Assembly (NCBI RefSeq): GCF_008801475.1
Contig: NZ_VZPP01000002.1
Location: 186,001 to 250,000 of the forward strand
Length of the DNA: 64,000 nt
Direction: 5' to 3'
Source: Pseudomonas moorei
GTDB taxonomy: Bacteria; Pseudomonadota; Gammaproteobacteria; Pseudomonadales; Pseudomonadaceae
The translations under genes were made by a program, and so were the position numbers. The notes below the pieces were generated by a model. That model was given only the letters and a program-made list of their open reading frames with translations. It was not told where the DNA came from and ran no database searches. The number at the start of each line of letters is the position of its first letter. Position 1 is the first letter of the stretch. Below are positions 36,712-44,855 of this stretch, in pieces.

Positions 36712-38049
36712 TTACAGGAAGCTGTAGGTGTAGTTGAAGATCAGACGGGTCTGGTCCTGGTCAGGGTTGGTGTTGCCACGATAAGCACCGTGACGCAGCG
36801 TCGTGCCAAACCCTTTCAGTGGACCCGTTTGAATCACGTAGTCTACGCGCAGGTCAGTTTCCCGCTCGTTCAGATCATCACCCACGCCGGACTTAGCCTT
36901 GATGTCCCGGCCATACAAGTACGCAGCCGAAGCTTTCAAGCCTGGCACACCCAATGACGCGAAGTCATAGGAGTACTGACCGTAGCTGGTGTTTTCACCG
37001 GCACGGATGAAGCTGCCCACGGTGGCGTCGGTGAATGAGTAGAAGCTGGAGCCACCGGCACCTTCTGGACGACCGTTACTATCGATCAAGCTTCCCTGGT
37101 TCAAGAAAACGAAGCCGCCGTCATCATTGACACGCTGATGGCCAAGCAGGAACGCACTGCCCCCCAGGGTGTAGGTGAACGTCGCGCTCCAGGTCTTGTT
37201 ATCGACCTCGTTTATGTTCTTGGCATAACCACCGTTGTTGTTGAAGAAGTAGCCAGGATCGCCGTTCTTGCCATCGGAACTGCTGTCGAAATAACGAAGA
37301 TCAGTCTTGAACGACTGGTTCGCCGCGATCGGGTAGACGTGCACCAGGCCGAGGAAGTTCTGCTTGTAGTAGTCTTCCAGGTTCGCATAGTAGTACTGCA
37401 GCAACAGGTCTTTGGTGACCTTCCAGTCAGCACCGGCGTAACGGAACTTGTTGCTGTCCTGGGTACCGCCAGCCACTGCCATGCCCGTGTCGTTGGAGGA
37501 AGCGCGACCCGACGCGTGCTCCAGTTGACCCAGGTTGAAGGTCACGTTGTCGATTTCCTTCGAGGAGATGGTGCCACCTTCGAAGGTCTGCGGCAGCAGA
37601 CGGCTGTCGTTCGCAATCAGGATCGGCAGGTTAGGTGCCAGGCCGCCACCCAAGTGGGCCTCAGTCTTGGAGAAACGCGCCTTGACGTTGGCATCCAGAC
37701 GGCTCCACTCGTCGGCAGACCTGTCGCCGTCGCTTGGGAAGAAGGAGTTGCTGTTACCCAGCGGGTGGTGACCCCTGCCGCCATCCAGGTGGATGCCGAC
37801 CAGCGCCTGAGCATCGATACCGAAACCAACTGTTCCCTGAGTGAAGCCGGACAGGTAATCGAACTTCAGACCCTCAGCAGTTTCTCGCTGACGGTTCGCA
37901 GCAGTGCTGGCGCCTTCACGGACATCGGCGTCGTAATACATGGTCCGGGAACTGACGGAAGCCTTGCTGTCTTCCAGGAAACCTGCTGCGCCTGCCTGCT
38001 GCGCCAAAACCCCAACCGCCACGGCCAATGCCAAGGTGGACTTGTTCAT
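36712..38049 (-). CDS. OprD-family outer-membrane porin (copy 2)
   Basis: 445 residues. The signal peptide MNKSTLALAVAVGVLAQQAGA differs from the next porin in one or two residues. The mature start GFLEDSKASVSSRTMYYDAD, internal FSKTEAHLGGG, RLLPQTFEGGTISSKEI and DLLLQYYYANLEDYYKQNFLGLVHVYPI match copy 1 segment by segment. It ends with a phenylalanine-rich strand (FNYTYSFL), the outer-membrane insertion signal. Together the two genes look like a tandem duplication that kept its promoter boxes. The substrate is probably an anionic small molecule related to the neighbouring sulfur genes. Confidence 0.9.
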   Translation of the reverse strand: MNKSTLALAVAVGVLAQQAGAAGFLEDSKASVSSRTMYYDADVREGASTAANRQRETAEGLKFDYLSGFTQGTVGFGIDAQALVGIHLDGGRGHHPLGNSNSFFPSDGDRSADEWSRLDANVKARFSKTEAHLGGGLAPNLPILIANDSRLLPQTFEGGTISSKEIDNVTFNLGQLEHASGRASSNDTGMAVAGGTQDSNKFRYAGADWKVTKDLLLQYYYANLEDYYKQNFLGLVHVYPIAANQSFKTDLRYFDSSSDGKNGDPGYFFNNNGGYAKNINEVDNKTWSATFTYTLGGSAFLLGHQRVNDDGGFVFLNQGSLIDSNGRPEGAGGSSFYSFTDATVGSFIRAGENTSYGQYSYDFASLGVPGLKASAAYLYGRDIKAKSGVGDDLNERETDLRVDYVIQTGPLKGFGTTLRHGAYRGNTNPDQDQTRLIFNYTYSFL

Positions 38050-38412
38050 TGTTTAGCTCCTCTCGTTTCTAATTCTTGTGTTCCTGGCTCAGAGTCGATG
38101 CCCCGATTCCTAAGATGCGCGATTAGCGCCGTACCGTGACCCACAAGTCAATCGTAACCATGTGTGTCTACGACCATAGTCTAATGCCCGTTTTTTTGGT
38201 CCCTGCAGGTCATGAAACTGTCACAAACCTGAAAAGAATAGACCAATTCTTTTCTCATACCTTTTAGGAATTTAACTCACCGCCGCGCACTACCCCAGCC
38301 TAGAGCGGTCGACTCATAAGCTAATTCCTAAATGGTATTTATTGGTCGTTTTTTAGATCATTTAGCGTTGACTCACTTCGGAAACAATTCCTTTACGCAA
38401 AGGCCGCCCCCC
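38050..38412. promoter_or_regulatory. divergent control region porin 2 / tauA-like gene
   Basis: 363 bases serving both directions. It contains the perfect inverted repeat at 38232-38253 and a second inverted repeat TTTAGGAATT (38263-38272) / AATTCCTAAA (38323-38332). AT-rich compared with flanking genes. Confidence 0.65.
38232..38253. promoter_or_regulatory. perfect inverted repeat AAAAGAAT-N6-ATTCTTTT
   Basis: An eight-base perfect palindromic pair, 183-204 bases before the porin 2 start and 160-181 before the tauA-like start. In the porin direction AATTGGTCTATTCTTTTCAG aligns with the porin 1 box at 36433. Confidence 0.65.
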
Positions 38413-39402
38413 ATGCGATTCAAGCGCGAACTATCCAGACCAATTGTTACAGTTTGTGTGTTGCTGGCACATTCTTTTTCCACTTATGCGGCAAATCTCA
38501 CAGTGGGCTACCAGACTGGAATCGACCCGAGCAAAGTCCCCCAGGCCGACGGCATTTACGAAAAAACCATCGGCGAGAAAATCGACTGGCGTCGTTTCAA
38601 TAGCGGTCCGGAAGTCGTCACCGCGATTGCCTCCGGCGATGTGCAGATCGGCAATCTGGGTTCCAGCCCACTGGCTGCGGCAGCCTCGCGCAAGCTTCCG
38701 ATCGTCGCGTTCATTGTGTCCGCCCAGATCAATGCGGCCGAAGCCCTGGTGGTGCGCGACGGCAGCGGCATCAACAAACCGGAAGATCTGATCGGCAAAA
38801 CCATCGCGACGCCGTTCGTCTCGACCTCCCACTACAGCCTGCTGGGTGCACTGAAGCACTGGGGCCTGGACATCTCGAAAGTCAAAGTGGTGAACCTGCA
38901 ACCGGCGGAAATCGCCGCGGCCTGGAAACGTGGAGACATCGATGGGGCGTTCGTCTGGTCGCCGGCCCTGGGTGAAATTCGCAAGACTGGCAAGACCTTG
39001 ACGGATGCCGCACAGGTCGGCCAATGGGGAGCTCCCACCTTCGAAGTGTGGGTGGCGCGCAAGGACTACGCCGAGAAGCATCCGGAAGTGGTCGCCAGGT
39101 TCGCCAAGGTCACCCTGGACTCTTTTGCCGACTATGCCGCGCACAAGGACAGCTGGACCGCTGACTCACTACCCGTGCAAAAAATCGCCAAACTGACCGG
39201 TGCCAACGCCGCTGACGTGCCGGAACTGCTGGCCGGCTCCGACTTCCCGGACGCCAAGGCGCAAAAGACCAGCGCACTGCTGGACGGCGGCACGGCGAAG
39301 GCGATTGGTGAGACCGCGAAATTCTTGAAGGAACAAGGGAAGGTTGAAACGGTGCTGCCGGATTATTCGCCGTATGTGAGCGCGAAGTTCGTCACCGAGT
39401 AA
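38413..39402 (+). CDS. taurine/sulfonate-type ABC solute-binding protein (TauA-like, orphan)
   Basis: 329 residues from the ATG at 38413, with AAAGG nine bases upstream; the 27 open codons before it lie in regulatory DNA. Signal peptide ending SFSTYA, then NLTVGYQTGIDPSKVPQADG and RRFNSGPEVVTAIASGDVQIGNLGSSPLAAA, the TauA hallmark. PAEIAAAWKRGDIDGAFVWSPALGEI is also typical. Normally tauB, tauC and tauD follow; here the next gene is argA on the opposite strand. It could supply a transporter encoded elsewhere or be a relic of a broken tau operon. Confidence 0.88.
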   Translation: MRFKRELSRPIVTVCVLLAHSFSTYAANLTVGYQTGIDPSKVPQADGIYEKTIGEKIDWRRFNSGPEVVTAIASGDVQIGNLGSSPLAAAASRKLPIVAFIVSAQINAAEALVVRDGSGINKPEDLIGKTIATPFVSTSHYSLLGALKHWGLDISKVKVVNLQPAEIAAAWKRGDIDGAFVWSPALGEIRKTGKTLTDAAQVGQWGAPTFEVWVARKDYAEKHPEVVARFAKVTLDSFADYAAHKDSWTADSLPVQKIAKLTGANAADVPELLAGSDFPDAKAQKTSALLDGGTAKAIGETAKFLKEQGKVETVLPDYSPYVSAKFVTE

Positions 39403-39424
39403 TTGCTGAAGGCGGCTGCGCGGC

Positions 39425-39499
39425 CCATCGCGAGCAGGCTCGCCCACAGGTTCTGCGAACGACACAGAACCTTGTGGGAGCGAGCCTGCTCGCGATAGG
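39425..39499. repeat. REP pair at the tauA/argA junction
   Basis: CATCGCGAGCAGGCTCGC and its inverse GCGAGCCTGCTCGCGATA fill almost the whole gap between two convergent genes and sit where the tau operon stops. Confidence 0.85.
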
Positions 39500-39509
39500 A
39501 CCACCACGG

Positions 39510-40808
39510 TCAAAGGGTCTTTTCGAAGATCTTCGAATTACGCTGATAGTTGTACAGCGACGCCCGCGCCGACGGCAGGCGCTCGACGCTGCTGGGCTCG
39601 AAACCACGCTCGCGGAACCAGTGCGCGGTGCGGGTCGTCAGGACGAACAGTGTCTTGAGCCCTTGCGCCCGTGCACGGGTTTCGATGCGCTCCAGCAGCT
39701 CATCCCCACGACCGCCATGACGGTACTCAGGGTTAACGGCCAGGCAGGCCAGCTCACCGGCATCGGAATCGGCAATCTGATACAGCGCCGCGCAGGCGAT
39801 GATCATGCCTTCACGCTCGACCACACTGAACTGCTCGATCTCGCGCTCCAGCACCTCGCGGGAACGCCGCACCAGAATCCCCTGCTCTTCCAGCGGACTG
39901 ATCAAGTCCAGCAGACCACCGACGTCTTCAATGGCCGCTTCGCGCACCACTTCAAATTGTTCCTGGGCGACCAGCGTGCCGCCACCGTCGCGGGTGAACA
40001 GTTCGGTCAGCAGAGCGCCATCCTCGGCATAGCTGACGATATGACTGCGTGCCACGCCGCCACGGCAGGCTTCTGCGGCGGCATCCAGCAGTTCCGCCTG
40101 ATAATTGCTGCCCAGACGCTGCAAATGCGCCGGCACCTGTTGCGGACGCAATTCACGAACCAGACGGCCATGCTCATCGATCAAGCCAAGGTCTGCGCCA
40201 AACAGCAGCAGTTTGTCCGCGCCCAGATCAATGGCCGCGCGGGTGGCGACGTCTTCACAGGCGAGGTTGAAAATTTCACCGGTCGGCGAGTAGCCCAATG
40301 GCGACAGCAGCACGATGGAGCGCTCGTCCAGCAGGCGATTGATGCCCTTGCGGTCGACCCGGCGTACTTCGCCGGTGTGGTGATAGTCGACGCCTTCGAG
40401 CACGCCGATCGGTCGGGCCGTAACGAGGTTGCCGCTGGCCACGCGCAAGCGTGAGCCCTGCATCGGCGAGGAAGCCATGTCCATCGACAGCCGCGCTTCG
40501 ATGGCGATGCGCAACTGGCCGACGGCATCGATCACGCACTCAAGCGTTGCCGCGTCGGTGATGCGCATGCCGTGATGGTAATGCGGGGTCAGGCCGCGAG
40601 CGGCGAGACGCGCTTCGATTTGCGGACGCGAACCGTGAACCAGCACCAGTCGTACGCCCAGGCTGTGCAACAGCACCAGGTCGTGGACGATATTGCCGAA
40701 GTTGGGATGCTCAACGCCGTCGCCGGGCAGCATGACGACGAAGGTGCAATCGCGGTGGGCGTTGATGTATGGCGAAGCGTGACGAAGCCAATTGACGTAT
40801 TCGGGCAT
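39510..40808 (-). CDS. argA: N-acetylglutamate synthase
   Basis: 432 residues. First arginine-biosynthesis step: glutamate + acetyl-CoA to N-acetylglutamate. The N-terminal amino-acid-kinase-like domain (about 20-270) has VLVHGSRPQIEARLA and ERSIVLLSPLGYSPTGEIFNLACEDVATRAAIDLGADKLLLF. The C-terminal GNAT domain (about 295-430) has ELACLAVNPEYRHGGRGDELLERIETRAR. Kinase-like activity is not expected; the domain binds arginine as feedback inhibitor. argE lies 246 bases upstream on the same strand. Confidence 0.96.
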   Translation of the reverse strand: MPEYVNWLRHASPYINAHRDCTFVVMLPGDGVEHPNFGNIVHDLVLLHSLGVRLVLVHGSRPQIEARLAARGLTPHYHHGMRITDAATLECVIDAVGQLRIAIEARLSMDMASSPMQGSRLRVASGNLVTARPIGVLEGVDYHHTGEVRRVDRKGINRLLDERSIVLLSPLGYSPTGEIFNLACEDVATRAAIDLGADKLLLFGADLGLIDEHGRLVRELRPQQVPAHLQRLGSNYQAELLDAAAEACRGGVARSHIVSYAEDGALLTELFTRDGGGTLVAQEQFEVVREAAIEDVGGLLDLISPLEEQGILVRRSREVLEREIEQFSVVEREGMIIACAALYQIADSDAGELACLAVNPEYRHGGRGDELLERIETRARAQGLKTLFVLTTRTAHWFRERGFEPSSVERLPSARASLYNYQRNSKIFEKTL

Positions 40809-40957
40809 GAACCTGGGCCTGTAATAAATAGCAGCCGAAAAAAAGGGCGAAACAGAAAACGCACAGCGGGCTGATGGTTATCGTCGGAACAGGCTTGGCG
40901 ACACGCGCGCTCTCCTCATGAATACGGGGTTGGGTACCGGCAATTTAACCGCAAACA

Positions 40958-41062
40958 CCTGTAGGAGCGAGCTTGCTCGCGATGGTGGTAGAGCTACCGC
41001 GTTGCTCCAGGCAGCTCTCGTCATCGTTGACGTCCATCGCGAGCAGGCTCGCTCCTACAGGG
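40958..41062. repeat. REP pair overlapping the argE 3' end
   Basis: TAGGAGCGAGCTTGCTCGCG (about 40962-40981) and CGCGAGCAGGCTCGCTCC (about 41038-41055). The outer end of the second copy, CTCCTACAGG, contains the argE stop codon (41055-41057). Confidence 0.88.
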
Positions 41063-42215
41063 GGTTGTTTGCCGGTGTCAGGCAGTAATGTTCAATCAAC
41101 TGACGTAATAGATGCACCGTAGGCTGCAAACGTGACATTTCGAGGTATTCCCCCGGCTGGTGGGCGCAGGCGATATCGCCCGGGCCGAGCACCAGTGTCT
41201 CGCAGCCAAGTTGCTGAAGATAAGGCGCTTCGGTGCCGAACGCCACTGCTTCGGCCGTATGACCGGTGAGCTTTTCGGCGATCCGCACCAGTTCCGCGTC
41301 TTCGGCCTGTTCGAACGGCGGCACTTCGGGGAACAGTGGTGCGTAATCGATCTTGACCTGATGCCGTTCGGCAATCGGGTTGAGCTTCTGCAAAATCGCC
41401 GCGCGCAGGGCTTTGGGGTCCATGCCCGGCAATGGCCGCAGGTCGAACTCCAGCGAACATTGCCCGCAAATACGGTTGGGGTTATCGCCACCATGAATAC
41501 AGCCGAAATTCATCGTCGGCATCGGCACGCTGAATTGTGGATTGCGAAATTCACGCTGCCACAACAGACGCAGTCCCCGCAGTTCGCCAATGGCATCGTG
41601 CATGGCTTCGAGGGCGCTGTGCCCCAGGCGTGGGTCGGAGGAGTGGCCGCTCTGCCCGAGAATGTCGATGCGCTCCATCATGACGCCTTTGTGCATGCGA
41701 ATCGGCTTGAGCCCGGTCGGCTCGCCGATCACCGCCGCTCGCCCCAACAGCCGTCCGGCTTGTGCGAGGGCGCGTGCGCCAGACATCGAACTCTCTTCAT
41801 CGCAGGTGGCCAGGATCAGCAGCGGCTGCTTGAACGGCTGATCGAGCAGCGGTTTGACCGCCTCGATGGCCAGGGCGAAAAAGCCCTTCATGTCACAACT
41901 GCCCAGGCCGACCCAGCGACCGTCGACTTCGGTCAGCTTCAGCGGGTCGGTCTGCCACAGCGCGCCATCGAACGGCACGGTGTCACTGTGGCCGGCCAGC
42001 ACCAGACCGCCAGGACCGGAGCCGAAACTGGCCAACAGGTTGAATTTACCGGGACTGACCTGCTGGATGTCGCAGGCGAAACCCAGGTCGCCGAGCCAGG
42101 CGGCCAGCAGGTCGATCACCGGGCGATTGGATTGATCGAGATTCGCCTGGGTGCAACTGACCGACGGTGCAGCGATCAATGCAGCGAACTGATCTTTCAT
42201 GGACGGCAAAGGCAT
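41055..42215 (-). CDS. argE: acetylornithine deacetylase
   Basis: 386 residues, M20 metallopeptidase family; removes acetate from N-acetylornithine. Metal ligands are in VLAGHSDTVPFDG (histidine about 79), DMKGFFA, the catalytic ATCDEESSMSGA and GEPTGLKPIR; dimerisation domain SGHSSDP onward. The last two codons and the TAG stop come from a REP element. In the pseudomonads I know, argE and argA stand close together like this. Confidence 0.95.
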   Translation of the reverse strand: MPLPSMKDQFAALIAAPSVSCTQANLDQSNRPVIDLLAAWLGDLGFACDIQQVSPGKFNLLASFGSGPGGLVLAGHSDTVPFDGALWQTDPLKLTEVDGRWVGLGSCDMKGFFALAIEAVKPLLDQPFKQPLLILATCDEESSMSGARALAQAGRLLGRAAVIGEPTGLKPIRMHKGVMMERIDILGQSGHSSDPRLGHSALEAMHDAIGELRGLRLLWQREFRNPQFSVPMPTMNFGCIHGGDNPNRICGQCSLEFDLRPLPGMDPKALRAAILQKLNPIAERHQVKIDYAPLFPEVPPFEQAEDAELVRIAEKLTGHTAEAVAFGTEAPYLQQLGCETLVLGPGDIACAHQPGEYLEMSRLQPTVHLLRQLIEHYCLTPANNPL

Positions 42216-42371
42216 CGCTGGCTCCCACTCGCGGATTGAAGTCCATCATAGAACCATCCGGCGACAGGAATAAACCGTCGCAGGGCGGAGCAAGGACGAC
42301 TCCTGTACACTGCACGACCTTGGCAGCCACACATTCCCCCGGCTGCGCTCCCGATCCTGGATTTTCCGGCC

Positions 42372-43739
42372 ATGCAGAAAGAAACCGAAATCAAACTCCG
42401 CGTCAGCCGCGAAACCCTCGCTGCTCTGCGCGAGCACCCGCTACTGAAAAAACGCAACAAAAGTGGCTGGGACCGCCGTGAGTTGATGAACCAGTACTTC
42501 GACACGCCCGAGCGCGATCTGGCCCGCGCCAAGGTCGCCCTGCGCCTGCGCAAGGATGGCGAAGAAGTCATTCAAACGCTCAAGACCCGTGGCCAGAGCG
42601 TCGCCGGTCTGTCCGAGCGCAATGAGTACGACTGGCACCTGCCCAAAGCCAAGCTCGACGTGAAGAAGCTCGACGGTGAATGCTGGCCCGAAGCCCTGGC
42701 TGAATTGGACAAGAAAACCCTGAAGCCGATTTTCACCACTGATTTTGTCCGCGAACGCGCCGAAATCGCCTGGGGCCGCGGCAAGACCAAAGTGGTCATC
42801 GAAGCCGCGCTGGACCTGGGCCACGTGGTGGTGGGCAAACAGAAAGAAGAAATCTGCGAGCTGGAACTGGAATTGCGCGAAGGCGAACCGGCCGCGTTGC
42901 TGGAACTGGCCGCCGAGCTGGCCGCGACCCTGGCCCTGATGCCCTGCGACATCAGCAAGGCCGAACGCGGCTATCGCCTGTACGACGCCAACAGTTATTC
43001 GTTGAGCCTGCCGGCACCGCAGATCACCGCCGAAACGCCGCTGGACGACGCCTTCGCCGCCCTGAGCTGGCACTTGCTGGGCAGCAGCCAGCGTCTGGCC
43101 GAACAATATCGCTTCAATGGCCACTGGCGCCTGCTGCAGGACTGGGTGGAAAACCTCGCCGAATTGCGCGCGCTGGTCAGCAGCCTCGGCCAGGCTGCGC
43201 CGCGTCAATCGACCCACGACCTGCGCGTCGCGCTTGATGCCCTGCTCGAAGACTGGCGTCCGCTGGTCCAGGCCGGCCTGGATGACGAAGATGTACGCAA
43301 AGCCGCGCCGGAGCAGTTCCTTGAAGAACTCGAAGACCCGCGCTGGGGCCTGTTCTCCCTGAACACCTCGCGCTGGTTGCTCGCTCGCACCTGGGCCGCC
43401 GACCGCAATACCCGCGGCAATCGCCAGGGCGCCGCGCAACTGGGCAGCTGGTTGCCACGCCTGCTGGGCGAAGAAGCCAACTCGCTGCAATTGCAGCGTT
43501 ACCAGCAGCAACCGGAAGACCTGGCCGAGCAACTGCCGCGTATTGAACGCATCCAGGCCTGGCTACACCACGCGCGTCACGTGCTGGACATCCCGGAAAT
43601 GGATCGCCTGTATGGCGAGCTGAACAAGCTGGCGCAACTGGCCAACGAACCGATCACCGACGAAACCCTGGATGCGCGCAAGCAGCAGGCGATTGCGGTT
43701 TATCAGAATCGTGCCTGGAAGATGCTTCTGCGCCTGTAA
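42372..43739 (+). CDS. CYTH-CHAD protein, YgiF-like inorganic triphosphatase
   Basis: 455 residues. The N-terminal CYTH domain has the ExExK motif E4-T-E6-I-K8, the LMNQYFDTPERDL segment, VALRLRKDGEEVIQTLKTRG, KVVIEAALDLG and CELELELREG, which line the phosphate tunnel. From about residue 225 a helical CHAD domain follows, with the basic ARNTRG-type positions in SLGQAAPRQSTHDLRVALDALLEDWRPL. CYTH enzymes split inorganic triphosphate; CHAD domains bind polyphosphate. A role in polyphosphate or triphosphate control in the cytoplasm is inferred from family. Confidence 0.9.
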   Translation: MQKETEIKLRVSRETLAALREHPLLKKRNKSGWDRRELMNQYFDTPERDLARAKVALRLRKDGEEVIQTLKTRGQSVAGLSERNEYDWHLPKAKLDVKKLDGECWPEALAELDKKTLKPIFTTDFVRERAEIAWGRGKTKVVIEAALDLGHVVVGKQKEEICELELELREGEPAALLELAAELAATLALMPCDISKAERGYRLYDANSYSLSLPAPQITAETPLDDAFAALSWHLLGSSQRLAEQYRFNGHWRLLQDWVENLAELRALVSSLGQAAPRQSTHDLRVALDALLEDWRPLVQAGLDDEDVRKAAPEQFLEELEDPRWGLFSLNTSRWLLARTWAADRNTRGNRQGAAQLGSWLPRLLGEEANSLQLQRYQQQPEDLAEQLPRIERIQAWLHHARHVLDIPEMDRLYGELNKLAQLANEPITDETLDARKQQAIAVYQNRAWKMLLRL

Positions 43740-43743
43740 TACC

Positions 43744-43814
43744 GCCATCGCGGGCAAGCCCGCTCCCACAGGTTCAGTGCAATACCTGTGGGAGCGAGCC
43801 TGCTCGCGATAAGG
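43744..43814. repeat. REP pair
   Basis: ATCGCGGGCAAGCCCGCTCC (about 43747-43766) and GGAGCGAGCCTGCTCGCGAT (about 43791-43810), inverted and close together, between convergent genes. Confidence 0.88.
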
Positions 43815-43836
43815 CCAGCACAGTCACCACAACACT

Positions 43837-44301
43837 TCAGACCGGTAAACTGGTGGTCGACTTGATCTCCGACAACGCCACAACCGAATTGACCTCCTGA
43901 ATCCCCGGCACCAGCGATAGTTTCTCGAAGAAAAATCGCTCATACGCCTCGATGTCTGCCGCGACGATCCGCAGCATGAAATCCACCGCTCCCATCAATA
44001 CATAACACTCCAGCACTTCGGGAAAGCCGCGAATGGCTTCGGTGAACTCGGTGAAATTCGAGCGTCCGTGGGCGTTGAGTTTGACCTGCGCGAAAATCTG
44101 CGTGTTGAGCCCGATTTTCTTGCGGTCGAGCAACGTCACCTGACCCCGAATGATCCCCTCCTCTTTCATCCGCTGAATCCGCCGCCAGCACGGTGACTGC
44201 GACAGCCCCACCTGTTCGGCAATCTGCGCACTGGAGAGCGAAGCGTCCTCTTGCAGCAACGCGAGAATCCTGCGGTCGTAGCTATCCAGTTCGCTCTGCA
44301 T
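43837..44301 (-). CDS. Lrp/AsnC family transcriptional regulator
   Basis: 154 residues. N-terminal winged-helix DNA-binding domain (LDSYDRRILALLQEDASLSSAQIAEQVGLSQSPCWRRIQRM, about 5-45) and C-terminal RAM/AsnC effector domain (FAQVKLNAHGR ... YVLMGAVDFMLRIVAADIEAYERFFFEKLSLVPGI). Close to Lrp-like regulators of amino-acid genes. It is divergent from the small gene at 44427, with about 125 bases between the starts. Confidence 0.92.
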   Translation of the reverse strand: MQSELDSYDRRILALLQEDASLSSAQIAEQVGLSQSPCWRRIQRMKEEGIIRGQVTLLDRKKIGLNTQIFAQVKLNAHGRSNFTEFTEAIRGFPEVLECYVLMGAVDFMLRIVAADIEAYERFFFEKLSLVPGIQEVNSVVALSEIKSTTSLPV

Positions 44302-44426
44302 AAAAAAACCCTTGATTAGCGAATTTATGAATTAAACGATTCGGCTTAGCCGCCATACGCCCCATCATAGATAAGAAATACCCGGCCACGAATGTAAAAA
44401 TTTCTCCAGTGATTTGGAGATCGACC

Positions 44427-44765
44427 ATGCCGTATCTGGAAGCCGTGAACACCCCGCCCACCCGCGCCGATGTCTGGAACGTCAGCAACACGCTCTGCCG
44501 CGTTCGCTATCAGTTGCTGGCCGAAGCCGAGCCGGACCTGCTTTGCCGCGCATTGAACCTGTTCGCCCTGCAGTTTCTGACGCCGGAACAGGTGAACGTG
44601 CAGCGCCAGGACGACCTGATGGACATCCATGTAATCGTCGACGGGTTGACCTGGCACCGTGCCCAGGTGATTGCGGAAAAACTGCGTAACCTGATCAGCA
44701 TCTGCTCGGTCGATCTGCAATCGGCGGATTCTGCCTGGGGCGAAACGGCTCAGGCGACAGGCTGA
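44427..44765 (+). CDS. small conserved hypothetical protein beside the Lrp regulator
   Basis: 112 residues from the ATG at 44427, with GGAGA six bases before it. I do not recognise a named family. The middle (TPEQVNVQRQDDLMDIHVIVDGLTWHRAQVIAEKLRNLISICSVDLQ) alternates strand and helix in a way that resembles an ACT or similar regulatory fold, which is only an impression. Its divergence from an Lrp/AsnC gene suggests it could be a target or partner. It ends 90 bases before the ATPase gene on the same strand. Confidence 0.75.
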   Translation: MPYLEAVNTPPTRADVWNVSNTLCRVRYQLLAEAEPDLLCRALNLFALQFLTPEQVNVQRQDDLMDIHVIVDGLTWHRAQVIAEKLRNLISICSVDLQSADSAWGETAQATG

Positions 44766-44855
44766 AAGAAGTCGATACGGCTTGGTCGGGTAGTGGCCCA
44801 GCGGTCGGCAGGGTCACGACTATCCTTTGCGAACTGTCGTTCACAAGGAGCCCGC

